A stretch of DNA of 64,000 bases from Bradyrhizobium retamae (GCF_001440415.1 NZ_LLYA01000112.1:124001-188000), one strand, 5' to 3'; shown: positions 35,852-44,875, counted from the stretch's first letter. Notes: generated by a model not told the origin, from the letters alone. Numbers and translations are program-made.

Positions 35852-36433
35852 ATGTCTCTGGAGAACAGCAAGCCAGCGCGTCGCCTGATGCATACGCGAT
35901 CGGTCCAATGCGAAGGCTTTCTGCGGGACGACGGGCTCTGGGAAGTCGAGGCGTGGCTGCGGGACACCAAACCTTTCACCCAGCGTGCCGATCGTTTCCG
36001 CAGCGAACTGAAGCCGGGCGATCCCGTTCACGATATCGGCCTGCGGCTGGCGATCGACGACGGCATGACCATCCGCGAGGCGGAGGCGATGATGCGCGCC
36101 ACGCCCTACCCGACCTGCATCGAGGTCGAGCCGATCTTGCAGCGCCTGGTCGGCGAGCGGATCGGCCCGGGCTGGCGCGAGACGGTGCGACGCAAGATCG
36201 GCCGGATCGAGACCTGCACGCATCTCGCCGAATTGCTCGGCCCCGCTGTGACCACGCTGTACCAGACCATGTCCTATGGCAGAAATCCGGAAGGCCGCGA
36301 TACGCTGGAGAACCAGCAGAGCTCCGGCCAGCGTCCGTTCTTCATCGGCGGCTGCCATTCCTGGCGCACCGACGGCCCCGTCGTCGCGGCGATGTTTCCG
36401 CAGTTCGCGACCAAGCCGGCGGAAAAGGATTAG
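35852..36433 (+). CDS. DUF2889 domain protein
   Basis: A 193-residue protein that matches the DUF2889 pattern: a basic start with RRLMHTRSVQCEGFLRDDG, followed by LWEVEAWLRDTKP, HDIGLRLAIDDGMTIREAEA, MRATPYPTCIEVEPILQRLVG, and a C-terminal CTHLAELLGPAVTTLYQTM. No signal peptide or membrane segment. Function of the family is not established to my knowledge. It follows the quinone-reductase-like gene and overlaps the end of the convergent SulP gene by four bases. Confidence 0.85.
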   Translation: MSLENSKPARRLMHTRSVQCEGFLRDDGLWEVEAWLRDTKPFTQRADRFRSELKPGDPVHDIGLRLAIDDGMTIREAEAMMRATPYPTCIEVEPILQRLVGERIGPGWRETVRRKIGRIETCTHLAELLGPAVTTLYQTMSYGRNPEGRDTLENQQSSGQRPFFIGGCHSWRTDGPVVAAMFPQFATKPAEKD

Positions 36434-37698
36434 GCGCGGACGCGCTCGTAGATCGCAAACGCCGCGGCCAATGCGCATCCGGCGATGATCCCGACCGTCA
36501 GGTCTTCGATCAGCGTCAGGCCGAAGGTTGCGAGCAGCACCGCCGCGCTGCGCCAGTTGCGAAGCAGGCGCAGGAACTCCTCCTTCTCCACCATATTCCA
36601 GCAGACGACGACCAGCACGCCCGCCAGCGCCGACAACGGGACAAAGCTTGCGAGCGGAGCTGCGGCCACCATGAACACCAGTACGAAGAGCGCATGGGTC
36701 ATGCCGGAGACCGGGCTGCACGCCCCCGCACGGATACTGGTCGCGGTGCGGGCGATCGTGCCGGTGACGCTGATGCCGCCGAACAGAGCTGAGGCGACGT
36801 TGGCGATGCCTTGCGCCACGACCTCCATGTTGTAGCGGTGCTTGCGCCCGGTCATGCCGTCGGCGACCTTTGCGGACAGCAGGCTTTCGACCGCCCCGAG
36901 CAGCGTGAAGGACAGCGCCGCCGGCAACACCTCGAGCACAGTTGCATACGAGATCGCCGGCAGACGCGGTCCCGGCAATCCATCCGGAAGCTGGCCGAAA
37001 CGGCTGCCGATCGTCTCCACCGGCAAATGGAACAGCCAGGCGGCGACTGCGGCCAGCACGACCGCGATCAGCATTCCTGGCGCATTCGGCGAAAGCCGCC
37101 GCAGCAGGAAGATCAGGGCCGCCGAGCCGATGCCGATCGCGACCGCAGCCGGCGAGATGGTCGGCAAGGACTGGCCGAGCATTGCAAGCTTGGGCAGCAG
37201 CGGCCCCGGTTCGGCAGCCGGAAGCTTCAGGCCGCCGAGATCTCGAAGCTGGCTGGCAAAGATCGTGACCGCGATGCCGCAGGTGAAGCCGACGGTCACC
37301 GCATGGGGGATATAACGGATCAGCGCGCCGAGCCGCAAAAGGCCGATCAGCGTCAGCATGAAGCCGGAGATGAAAACCGTCAGCAGCAGCCCTTCCAGAC
37401 CGAACTGCGTCACCGTGGCCGATACCAGGACGATGAATGCGCCGGCGGGGCCGCCGATCTGGTAGCGGCTGCCGCCGAGCGCCGATACTAAAAAGCCGCC
37501 GATGACGGCGGCGTATAACCCCCGCTCGGGCGATACGCCCGAGGCGACGGCAATCGCCATCGAGAGCGGCAGAGCGACAATCGCGACCGTAAGCGCCGCC
37601 AGCATGTCCTTCCGAAAGCTGGCAAGACCGTAGCCCTCCGACAGAACGGTGACGAGCTTGGGTCGGTAATGATGAGCGGTGGCGGTACCGTCAGGCAT
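36430..37698 (-). CDS. SulP family anion transporter lacking a STAS domain
   Basis: A 422-residue membrane transporter of the SulP/SLC26 family, with KDMLAALTVAIVALPLSMAIA at the first membrane helices, YQIGGPAGAFIVLVSATV in the core and GGISVTGTIARTATSIRAG in the family signature of the second half. SulP proteins usually carry a cytosolic STAS domain after the last helix, giving about 550 residues. Here the protein ends right after the last membrane helix (AFAIYERVRA), so STAS is missing. No STAS-like frame is seen downstream because the gene overlaps DUF2889. Possible cargo: sulfate, bicarbonate or dicarboxylate. Confidence 0.88.
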   Translation of the reverse strand: MPDGTATAHHYRPKLVTVLSEGYGLASFRKDMLAALTVAIVALPLSMAIAVASGVSPERGLYAAVIGGFLVSALGGSRYQIGGPAGAFIVLVSATVTQFGLEGLLLTVFISGFMLTLIGLLRLGALIRYIPHAVTVGFTCGIAVTIFASQLRDLGGLKLPAAEPGPLLPKLAMLGQSLPTISPAAVAIGIGSAALIFLLRRLSPNAPGMLIAVVLAAVAAWLFHLPVETIGSRFGQLPDGLPGPRLPAISYATVLEVLPAALSFTLLGAVESLLSAKVADGMTGRKHRYNMEVVAQGIANVASALFGGISVTGTIARTATSIRAGACSPVSGMTHALFVLVFMVAAAPLASFVPLSALAGVLVVVCWNMVEKEEFLRLLRNWRSAAVLLATFGLTLIEDLTVGIIAGCALAAAFAIYERVRA

Positions 37699-38067
37699 TT
37701 ATGAGCGGAGCCAGGGTGGATTCGAGAACTATGTATAATGGAACACACACCGGGCGGCCACCGGCTCGAATATGGGCCCAAAGCCATTTCGCCCGGACAA
37801 GACCGAGCATGACGCCGGTCCATTGCATAGCCCCGGCTGGCTGCCGGCCGCGGGATACGAGTTCACTGGCACTCGGCGCAAGCGCCGTCGCCGCCTCGAT
37901 CCTGCCGGCAGCTTTTTGGCGCCTCACACAGCTACAGGGTGCATGGCCGGCATCTCGAACAGCGCGTTAGATTAAATCGACTTCGCGGGCTGGCAAGCGG
38001 CTGGCCGACGTCCGCGCCTGAGAGTATAAGCTAGCGCCTAGATGCCAGACCGACGGGGAGTGCCAAG
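37699..38067. other. Divergent intergenic region between SulP and a small-protein gene
   Basis: About 370 bases with no gene I can support. It should contain the leftward SulP promoter (an AT-rich ATGTATAATGG patch is near 37731) and the promoter of the small gene at 38068. Short frames here lack ribosome sites and recognisable sequence. Confidence 0.45.
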
Positions 38068-38322
38068 ATGAGCAATTACCGCGTCTCCTTCTACAAGGAC
38101 CTGTTGAATTCCGACGGTCACAGCTTCAAGTGCCTCCAGCGCTGGGTCGATGTCCAGTCCGACGATCCCTCGCAGGCGAAGGTGCTTGCGGGGCGGCTGG
38201 TCGACAACGACCGCCTGAACGCCGATTGCATCGAGGTGATGCACCTGATGGATGTCTCTCACGAGTTCGAACGTTCATCGGTCCGTGCGTCCAGCAAGCA
38301 CGCCGGGAACGTCGCCCCATAA
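38068..38322 (+). CDS. Small conserved-looking hypothetical protein
   Basis: An 84-residue protein with GGGGAG a few bases before the ATG at 38068. The N-terminal two thirds (VSFYKDLLNSDGHSFKCLQR and DDPSQAKVLAGRLVDNDRL) look like a compact alpha/beta domain of the kind often annotated as hypothetical in rhizobia; the last 20 residues are low-complexity. No signal peptide. No partner gene, and the function is unknown. Confidence 0.6.
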   Translation: MSNYRVSFYKDLLNSDGHSFKCLQRWVDVQSDDPSQAKVLAGRLVDNDRLNADCIEVMHLMDVSHEFERSSVRASSKHAGNVAP

Positions 38323-38500
38323 ATCGCGGGGTGAATCGAATCCTTGCGCGCGTAACTGCCGGTTCATTCACAACCGTACGCATTCACTGATTTCGCTCAT
38401 CGTCGAGATGAGCGCGATGCCGAGCACGTTGTTAGCGAAAATCCCGTGGCGCGGATTTTTCGCATCGCAAGAAGTCGTCGCGCCGAAGCGCAAAAGGACG

Positions 38501-38671
38501 CAGGCGCGCTGTTCGGAGCCGGAGCTGCGCGAGGCGGCACCCGGCCATCGCGTGGCCTGTCATTTTTTCGAGACGCTGCCCGCCCCCACCCTCCTCGCGC
38601 GCGCTGGCCTTGCGAACGGCAAATTCGCCGCACGGTTGGCGGCCTTCGAGGCAGCGAAACAGGGACTGAAG
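38501..38671 (+). pseudogene. Remnant of the C-terminal tail of a peptide-type ABC ATPase
   Basis: In one frame the DNA reads RCSEPELREAAPGHRVACHF followed by FAARLAAFEAAK. The first part is the cysteine-containing tail that closes DppD/OppD-type ATPases (usual form: RCPYA, then PPLR, then GHxVACH). Nothing upstream encodes the nucleotide-binding domain: no Walker A, signature or Walker B appears. It lies directly at the 3' end of uxuA, convergent with it. I read it as a leftover of a deleted importer operon. Confidence 0.5.
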
Positions 38672-38686
38672 CGGACAGAAGTGCAA

Positions 38687-39880
38687 TTACCCGGCGTGTT
38701 CAATGGCGCGGATAGCACCGCGCAACTCGGCTAGGCCGCGCAGCCGGCCGATCGCGGTGTAGCCGGGATTGGTGCGCTTGGTCGCGGCGAGATCGTCGAG
38801 CATGCGGTGGCCGTGGTCCGGCCGGAACACGATCTGATTGTTCGACGAGCGGTTGCGGTTCTCGGCGAGCAGCGCCTTGAGCACCGCGATCATATCGACG
38901 TCGCCATCGAGATGATCGGATTCGAAGAACGACAGGCCGTCGGCTTCCCGCTTGGTGGCGCGCAGATGGGCAAAGCCGATCCGCGGCGCGAAGCGCTTGG
39001 CCATCGCGGGCAGATCGTTCTCCGCGCGCACGCCGAGTGAGCCGGTGCAGAAGCATATGCCATTGGCCTTGGATGGCACTGCGTCGAACAGCGCCTGATA
39101 ATCCTCCGCCGATGAGGCGATGCGCGGCAGGCCAAACAGCGGGCGCGGCGGATCGTCCGGATGCAACGTCAACGTTACCCCGAGTTGCTCCGCCACCGGC
39201 GCGACGCGCGCGAGAAATTCGCTTAAGTGCTGACGCAGCACCTTGGAATCAATGCCGCGGTACTGCTGCAGCCGGTCGCGGAATTGCGGAATGGTCAGGG
39301 CATCGGTGGTGGATCCCGGCAGCGCGCTGGCAATGTTGGTGATGAGGACGTCGATATCGGCCGGCGTCATCGCTTCATAGACCTGCCTGGCGCGACGCTG
39401 CGCGGCCTCGGAATATTCGGCCGGCGCTTCGGGGCGCTCAAGGATGTGCAGGTCGAACGCCGCGAACCGGTCCTGGTCGAAGCGCATCGCCTTGGCGCCG
39501 TTCGGCAGTTCCCATTCGAGATCGGTGCGGCACCAGTCAACCACCGGCATGAAATTGTAGCAGATGGTCTTGATGCGGGACGCGGCTACCGCTTCGAGGC
39601 TTGCGATCCACGCCTCGATCGAGCGCGTCGCCTTGCCCCCCAACCGCTTCACGTCATCAGGAATCGGAATCGATTCCACCACCGACCAAGTCAACGGCGA
39701 GCGGCCCGGCTGCGAGTTCTCGATCAGGTTCTTCCGCTCCTCGACGGCTGAGCGCGTCCAGGCCTCACCGATCGGCACCTGATGCAGCGCCGTCACCACG
39801 TCGGTCGCGCCGGCCTGACGGATATCGTCGAGCGATACGGGATCGTTGGGTCCGTACCACCGCCATCCCTGCAGCATCAT
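38687..39880 (-). CDS. uxuA: D-mannonate dehydratase
   Basis: A 397-residue UxuA-family TIM-barrel enzyme that removes water from D-mannonate to form 2-keto-3-deoxygluconate. Conserved segments include MLQGWRWYGPNDPVSL, ESIPIPDDVK, YNFMPVVDWCRTDL, LHPDDPPRPLFGLPRIAS, ICFCTGSLGVR, FAHLRATKR, DGDVDM and VFRPDHGHRM, which hold the metal and catalytic His, Asp and Cys. Two adjacent ATGs are possible starts (39880, 39877). It is the last gene of a leftward operon that also encodes an IdnD-like dehydrogenase and a TRAP transporter. Confidence 0.96.
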   Translation of the reverse strand: MMLQGWRWYGPNDPVSLDDIRQAGATDVVTALHQVPIGEAWTRSAVEERKNLIENSQPGRSPLTWSVVESIPIPDDVKRLGGKATRSIEAWIASLEAVAASRIKTICYNFMPVVDWCRTDLEWELPNGAKAMRFDQDRFAAFDLHILERPEAPAEYSEAAQRRARQVYEAMTPADIDVLITNIASALPGSTTDALTIPQFRDRLQQYRGIDSKVLRQHLSEFLARVAPVAEQLGVTLTLHPDDPPRPLFGLPRIASSAEDYQALFDAVPSKANGICFCTGSLGVRAENDLPAMAKRFAPRIGFAHLRATKREADGLSFFESDHLDGDVDMIAVLKALLAENRNRSSNNQIVFRPDHGHRMLDDLAATKRTNPGYTAIGRLRGLAELRGAIRAIEHAG

Positions 39881-39908
39881 GCGGAAGCTCCTGAAGTGAG
39901 AACGGCCA

Positions 39909-40955
39909 TCAAGCGGTCAGCACGACCTTGACGCTTTGCGAACGATCGAGCGCCAGCCGCACCGCATCAGGCGCGACCGCGAGCGGGCGTTGCGCCGTCA
40001 CCAGCGAGAGCACGTCCACGCTGCCGTCGGCGATCAGTTCGACCGCCGTGAAGAATTCCGTCCCGAAGCGGAACGAGCCGCGAAGGTCCATCTCCTTGGC
40101 CATCACCGCGTTCGCCGGCACCGGAATCTGCCCGCCCGGCAGGTTGCCGACCTGAACCACGACCCCGCCGCGCCTGACGGCTCCGATCGCGCTGGCCAAG
40201 CCCGCCGCGGTGCCCGAGACTTCGAACGCCACATCGAACGGCTGCGCTGCAGCCTGCGCCTTCAGCGCCTCTTCGCCGCCGGAGATATCGACGACATGAT
40301 TGGCCCCCAATCTCGTGGCGAACGCCAACGGCGCCGCCGCGATGTCGACGACGGTCGTCTCTGCGATCCCGGCGCGCTGCGCCGCCAGCATGGTCAGGAG
40401 ACCGATCGGGCCGGCGCCGAACAGCACCGCGCGCTTGCCGGTGACGTCTCCCGCGCGGGCGACCGCGTGCAGGCAGACTGCGAGCGGCTCGGCGAGCGCC
40501 GCCGCCTGATAGGTCACGTGGTCCGGAATCTTCACGCACTGCACCGGGATGGCCTCAAAGTAAGACGCAAAGCCACCCTGCATATGCGGGGTCTTCGAGG
40601 CAGATCCCATGAAGAAGATGTTTTCGCAGAGATTGGGCCGGCCTTCGCGGCACGGCTTGCAATGGCCGCACCAGCGCGACGGGTTGACGGCGACGCGATC
40701 GCCGACTTTTACGCCCGGCGCCGAACCTGCGATCTCGACCACCTCACCCGCAATCTCATGGCCGAGCACCAGCGGCGAGGTCACGACAAAGTCGCCGGTG
40801 CGGGCATGACGGTAATAATGCATGTCCGAGCCGCAAATGCCGCCGGCGCCGAAACGAATGCGCACCATGCCGGAGGGAAGCGGATCGAGCGGGCGCTCGA
40901 CCATGCGCAGATCTTCCGGGCCGAACAGCGTTGCAGCCAAAGCCATCGATGTCAT
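39909..40955 (-). CDS. Zinc-dependent alcohol dehydrogenase, L-idonate/L-gulonate 5-dehydrogenase type
   Basis: A 348-residue MDR enzyme with intact zinc sites: catalytic Cys in GGICGSDMHYY and His-Glu in VLGHEIAGE, and the structural site CGHCKPCREGRPNLC. The NAD loop is VLFGAGPIGLLTMLAA. Its sequence style is that of L-idonate 5-dehydrogenase. Beside uxuA and uxuB, oxidation at C5 of L-gulonate to D-fructuronate would feed the pathway directly, so an L-gulonate dehydrogenase role is as likely as L-idonate. It overlaps the TRAP large-permease gene by four bases and lies 28 bases before uxuA. Confidence 0.9.
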   Translation of the reverse strand: MTSMALAATLFGPEDLRMVERPLDPLPSGMVRIRFGAGGICGSDMHYYRHARTGDFVVTSPLVLGHEIAGEVVEIAGSAPGVKVGDRVAVNPSRWCGHCKPCREGRPNLCENIFFMGSASKTPHMQGGFASYFEAIPVQCVKIPDHVTYQAAALAEPLAVCLHAVARAGDVTGKRAVLFGAGPIGLLTMLAAQRAGIAETTVVDIAAAPLAFATRLGANHVVDISGGEEALKAQAAAQPFDVAFEVSGTAAGLASAIGAVRRGGVVVQVGNLPGGQIPVPANAVMAKEMDLRGSFRFGTEFFTAVELIADGSVDVLSLVTAQRPLAVAPDAVRLALDRSQSVKVVLTA

Positions 40956-42358
40956 TTTGAGAGTCCCATGTATTTAGGCAGCCAGAGCGTCAGTTCCGGG
41001 ATGTAGGTGATGGCGACGAGCGCCAACAGGAGCGGCACGAGCCACGGCAGGATCGCCATGGTCGTGCGCTCGACGGACAATTTCGCCACGCGGGCCAGCA
41101 CGAACAGCACCATACCGAGCGGCGGGTGCAACAAACCGATCATCAGGTTCAGCGTCATGATCAGGCCGAAATGAATGGGGTCGATGCCGAGCTTGAGCAC
41201 GATCGGCAGCAGGATCGGCACCAGGATGGTGATCGCGGCGATGGTGTCGATGAAGCAGCCGACGAACAGGATCAGGATGTTCGCCAGCAGCAGGAACACC
41301 CATTTATTCTGGGTGATGCCGAGCATCGCATCGGTCAGCGTCTGCGCCGCCTGTGACACCGTCAAGAGCCATGCAAAGATCGAGGCCGCGGTCACAATGA
41401 ATAGCACGGACGCCGTGGTCTCGATGGTGTCGAACGTCGCCTTGGCGACGGTCTGCAGCGTCATCGAGCGGTAACGCACGAGCCCAAGGAAAAGCGACCA
41501 GATCACGGCGGCGACTGCGGCTTCGGTCGGCGTAAACCAGCCGAGCGTCATGCCGCCGATCAGGATGACAGGAGCCATCAGCGCCATCACGGCGGAGAAA
41601 TCGAAATACCAGTCGAGCGCCAGCAGTGCCACGAGACCGATTCCGACCGCCATGTTCACCGAGAGCCCGGCGACGACCAGCAGCCAAATGACCAGCGGGA
41701 ACGCCAGCACGATCAGGATTTCGATCGCGGCCGAGCCGAGTTGCGGCCAGGAGAACGGCGTATCGCTGCCCCAGCCGTTCTTGTGGGCGAAATAGGCCAC
41801 GGTCGCCATCATGGCCAACGTCATGAACACGCCCGGAATCAAGCCGCCCAGAAACAGCGCGCCGATCGAGACGTTCGCCATCATGCCGTAGATCACGAAC
41901 GGCAGCGACGGCGGAATGATCGGGCCTAGCGTGGCGGACGCCGCGGTCACGCCGACGGCGAACTCGGTCGAGTAGCCGTGATCCTTCATCGCCTTGATCT
42001 CGATGGTGCCGAGCCCCGCGGCGTCCGCAATCGCGGTGCCGGACATGCCGGAAAAGATCACGGAGCCGACGATATTGACGTGGCCGAGGCCGCCGCGCAT
42101 CCAGCCCACCAGCGCGACCGCGAATTTGTAGATGCGGCCGGTCACGCCCGCGATGTTCATGAGATTGCCGGCCAGAATGAAGAACGGCACCGCGAGCAGC
42201 GGAAAGCTTTCGACACCGGCAATCATGCGCTGCGCCAGCGTGACATCCGGCGTGATGCCGGTGACGAGAATGTAGACCAGCGACGATACCGCCATCGAAA
42301 GCGCGACCGGCAGGCCGACCAGCATCAGCAGCAGAAATCCCCCGAGCAGCAGCAGCAT
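40952..42358 (-). CDS. TRAP transporter large permease, DctM type
   Basis: A 468-residue integral membrane protein with about 12 to 14 hydrophobic segments. Family motifs are FFILAGNLMNIAGVTGRIYKF, GSVIFSGMSGTAIADAAGLG, GPIIPPSLPFVIYG and GCFIDTIAAITILVPILLP. It is the ion-coupled transport subunit of a TRAP importer. It begins four bases after the DctQ stop and is followed by the IdnD-like gene with an ATGA overlap. Confidence 0.95.
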   Translation of the reverse strand: MLLLLGGFLLLMLVGLPVALSMAVSSLVYILVTGITPDVTLAQRMIAGVESFPLLAVPFFILAGNLMNIAGVTGRIYKFAVALVGWMRGGLGHVNIVGSVIFSGMSGTAIADAAGLGTIEIKAMKDHGYSTEFAVGVTAASATLGPIIPPSLPFVIYGMMANVSIGALFLGGLIPGVFMTLAMMATVAYFAHKNGWGSDTPFSWPQLGSAAIEILIVLAFPLVIWLLVVAGLSVNMAVGIGLVALLALDWYFDFSAVMALMAPVILIGGMTLGWFTPTEAAVAAVIWSLFLGLVRYRSMTLQTVAKATFDTIETTASVLFIVTAASIFAWLLTVSQAAQTLTDAMLGITQNKWVFLLLANILILFVGCFIDTIAAITILVPILLPIVLKLGIDPIHFGLIMTLNLMIGLLHPPLGMVLFVLARVAKLSVERTTMAILPWLVPLLLALVAITYIPELTLWLPKYMGLSK

Positions 42359-42362
42359 GGCG

Positions 42363-42941
42363 TCAGCCTTCCGTTCCGTCGAATGCGCCGGGTCGCTCCA
42401 GGATGGAGTAACCGCGCCGCCAGTTCTCGACCGCGATCTGGATCGAGCGCGCGAACATCAGCACGAAGCCGAGCAGAACGGCGTAATACACAAATCCCTT
42501 TTGAAACTTGATCGTGGTCATCCGCTCGTCGCCGATGATCTGGATGAACTGCCAGACCAACTTGATCGCATAGCCGAAGAACGCGATCCGGATCAGGTCG
42601 ATGACGGTGGAGAGCGTGCGCGCCGGCAGATGCGGCAGATAGCGAAACAGCAGATCGACCTGGATGTGCCGCGACAGCCGCACGCACATCGCCGAGCCGA
42701 TAAAGACCACGCCAATCAGGCAATAGGTCGCGATCTCCTCGGTCCAGGCGTAACTGTCGTTGAGAACGTAACGGGTGAAGAACTGCAGGAAGACGGACAG
42801 CGCCATGATCCAGAAGATCGCGAGCGCCAGCCAGTCCTCGGCGGCGTATTGGCCGAGATCGGCGCCCTTGGGGACCTCGTCCTCAAACGTGTGGGCGATC
42901 TCGTCCGCCGTGATCTGCTTGTGCACTTCAACCGTCGACAT
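42363..42941 (-). CDS. TRAP transporter small permease, DctQ type
   Basis: A 192-residue protein with four membrane helices, starting after a 35-residue hydrophilic N-terminus that is longer than usual for DctQ. Family segments are ALSVFLQFFTRYVLNDSYAWTEEIA in outline and SRHIQVDLLFRYLP. The ATG at 42941 follows GGGGAGGGCGC, an almost ideal ribosome site. Between it and the DctP gene lies a strong stem-loop (42977-43010) that may tune permease expression relative to the binding protein. Confidence 0.92.
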   Translation of the reverse strand: MSTVEVHKQITADEIAHTFEDEVPKGADLGQYAAEDWLALAIFWIMALSVFLQFFTRYVLNDSYAWTEEIATYCLIGVVFIGSAMCVRLSRHIQVDLLFRYLPHLPARTLSTVIDLIRIAFFGYAIKLVWQFIQIIGDERMTTIKFQKGFVYYAVLLGFVLMFARSIQIAVENWRRGYSILERPGAFDGTEG

Positions 42942-42976
42942 GCGCCCTCCCCGAGCTGGCGTATTCGAGGCTTCCG

Positions 42977-43010
42977 CCGTGCCTGCCGCCGAAAATCGCG
43001 GCAAGCACGG
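42977..43010 (-). promoter_or_regulatory. Stem-loop between dctP and dctQ genes
   Basis: CCGTGC-CTGCCGC and GCGGCAA-GCACGG pair with one mismatch around GAAAATC. A hairpin at this place, without a U-run, commonly stabilises the upstream binding-protein transcript and reduces read-through into the permease genes. Confidence 0.55.
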
Positions 43011-43026
43011 ACGAAGGCCTGGCCGT

Positions 43027-44004
43027 TTACTTCACCGCCTGGATGCGATCCCAGTCGGACTTGCGGTAGTCGAAGGTCTCGAACTTCGTGGTTTTGATCA
43101 CGGTGTCGCGGAACTCGTCCTTGTTGACCTCGGTGACCGTCAGCCCCTTCTGCTTGAAGAAGTCGACCAGCTTGGCCTCGTTGGTCTTGATCTCGGTCGT
43201 AGCCTTTGCCGCCGCTTCTTGGGCGACGTCAGTGAAGATCTTGCGGTCTTCTTCCGAGAGCTTCTTCCAGAGCGCGCCGGCGACGACGGTGTTGAGGTGA
43301 TCGACGATGTGGCCTGTCAGCACGATGTGCTTCTGCACCTCGTAGAACTTCTTGGCCTCGATCGTGGTGAGCGGATTTTCCTGGGCTTCCACGGTGCCGT
43401 TCTGCAGGGCGAGATAGACCTCGGCAAAGGCGATCGGCGCGGTGTTGGCGCCGCAGGCGCGCGGCATCGCGAGATAGGCCGGCACGTCAGGCACGCGCAT
43501 CTTGAGGCCCTTCATGTCGGCGCAGGCCTTGATCGGCTTGTTCGAAGAGGTGTGGCGCACGCCGTAATAGGTCACGGCCACGATGTGATGGCCGCTCTTG
43601 TCCTCGTAGCCCTTGGCAAGCTCCTTGAAGACGTCGCTCTTGGTGTAGGCCAGGAGATGATCGGCATCGCGGAAAGTGTAGGGATAGTAGGTCACGCCGA
43701 TCGGGGGAAAGCTCTTGGCCGCAAAGCTCGAGCCGGAAATGATGATGTCGACGGAGCCCAGCGAAAGCCCCTGGTTGATGTCGGTTTCCTTGCCGAGCTG
43801 CGAAGCCGGATAGACATCGATCTGGTAGCGCCCGTTGGTACGCTTGTTGATCTCGCCCGCGGCCCAGACGGAAGCCGTGTGGAACGGCTCAGACGTTTCG
43901 TAAACGTGGGCCCATTTCAGTTTGGCCTGCGCCATGCCCGATGTGGTCGCGGCCAGCAGCGCCGCAGCAGATGCTGCGAATGCAATCGTCAATTTCTTCA
44001 ACAC
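43027..44004 (-). CDS. TRAP transporter substrate-binding protein, DctP type
   Basis: A 325-residue periplasmic receptor with a signal peptide (KKLTIAFAASAAALLAATTS, cut near GMAQA). Family marks: KWAHVYETSEPFHTASVWAA, YPASQLGKETDINQGLSLGSVDI, MKGLKMRVPDVPAYLAMPRACGANTAPIAF in outline (the Arg binds the substrate carboxylate) and FAEVYLALQNGTVEAQENPLTT. The start is a GTG at 44004 with GGAGG eight bases upstream. TRAP receptors bind organic acids, and the neighbouring uxuA/uxuB genes indicate a sugar acid such as L-gulonate, mannonate or a hexuronate. Confidence 0.95.
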   Translation of the reverse strand: MLKKLTIAFAASAAALLAATTSGMAQAKLKWAHVYETSEPFHTASVWAAGEINKRTNGRYQIDVYPASQLGKETDINQGLSLGSVDIIISGSSFAAKSFPPIGVTYYPYTFRDADHLLAYTKSDVFKELAKGYEDKSGHHIVAVTYYGVRHTSSNKPIKACADMKGLKMRVPDVPAYLAMPRACGANTAPIAFAEVYLALQNGTVEAQENPLTTIEAKKFYEVQKHIVLTGHIVDHLNTVVAGALWKKLSEEDRKIFTDVAQEAAAKATTEIKTNEAKLVDFFKQKGLTVTEVNKDEFRDTVIKTTKFETFDYRKSDWDRIQAVK

Positions 44005-44085
44005 GTGAATTTCCTCCGTCGTTACAATTTGCTTTTGTTACCCAACCGGCCCGGCGTTTCGTCGAACCGTTCGAATTCTCGTCGT

Positions 44086-44823
44086 TCAGCCGCTGCTTGC
44101 GCGGATGCGCGAGGCGGACGAAGCTTCCGCTCCGAAATTTTGCGCAAAGCGGGCCTGCGAACGCGCCAGGTGCTCGCGCATCGCCATGCGGGCGGCATCG
44201 GAATCGTGCGCGGCGATGGCATCGCGGATCGCGCGGTGCTCGGCCAGCGCCGCATTCCAGGATTCCGGATTTTCGAAATAGTGGGCGAGCTTGGCGAAGT
44301 AGGGATTGAGCCGCTGGTCGAACAGCTCGCCGACCACGCGGACCAGCACGGCGTTGTCGAGGCAGCCGGCGACCGCGATGTGAAACGCGCGGTCATGGAT
44401 CATCGAGGCTTCGCCCGGATGCTGCACGGTGGCCATCGCCTCCAGCGAAGCATCGATGCGCGCGATATCTTCGGCTGTCGCCACCCGCGCCGCCTGTTCG
44501 GCGATGGCGCCTTCGAGGAATTCGCGCGCGCGCAGCAGTTCGAACGGGCCTTCAATCTCGGCCGCCAATGGCAAAGGCGGTGCGAGCGCCGCCGGCTCAC
44601 TGACATAAATCCCGGAACCAACTCGAATCCGAACCCTGCCCTCGACTTCCAGAGCAATCAGCGCTTCGCGTACCGTCGGCCGCGACACCTTCAACTGTTC
44701 GGCAAGATCGCGTTCGGTCGGAAGCCGGCTGCCCACGCGGTATTCGCCGCTGTCGATCAACGCGCGAAGCTGATCGGCAACCTGGCGATAAAGGCGTCGC
44801 GCTTCCACGGCTTCGAGCGGCAC
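44086..44823 (-). CDS. GntR family regulator, FadR/UxuR type
   Basis: A 245-residue regulator. Winged helix at about residues 9-75: LYRQVADQLRALIDSGEY, then LPTERDLAEQLKVSRPTVREALI. The FCD domain follows (LEAMATVQHPGEASMIHDRAFHIAVAG in outline, with His and Asp suitable for a metal). It resembles UxuR/ExuR regulators that sense hexuronates. It lies between the TRAP operon, on the same strand, and divergent uxuB. Operator-like ACCAA/TTGGT elements fill the divergent gap. Most likely it represses both units and itself. Confidence 0.9.
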   Translation of the reverse strand: MPLEAVEARRLYRQVADQLRALIDSGEYRVGSRLPTERDLAEQLKVSRPTVREALIALEVEGRVRIRVGSGIYVSEPAALAPPLPLAAEIEGPFELLRAREFLEGAIAEQAARVATAEDIARIDASLEAMATVQHPGEASMIHDRAFHIAVAGCLDNAVLVRVVGELFDQRLNPYFAKLAHYFENPESWNAALAEHRAIRDAIAAHDSDAARMAMREHLARSQARFAQNFGAEASSASRIRASSG

Positions 44824-44875
44824 GCTCGGCTCCCCTGACGATCCTCAAGCGAATCGATTTTTCTTGCTTTGCTCG

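Noticed and set aside
37772..37975. A 67-codon plus-strand frame upstream of the small gene at 38068
   Set aside because: Basic low-complexity product, no ribosome site and no recognisable sequence; probably chance.
42775..44838. A 687-codon open frame on the plus strand opposite the TRAP and GntR genes
   Set aside because: It is antisense to four clearly recognisable genes, rich in Arg/Asp/His with no motifs, as expected for high-GC shadow frames.
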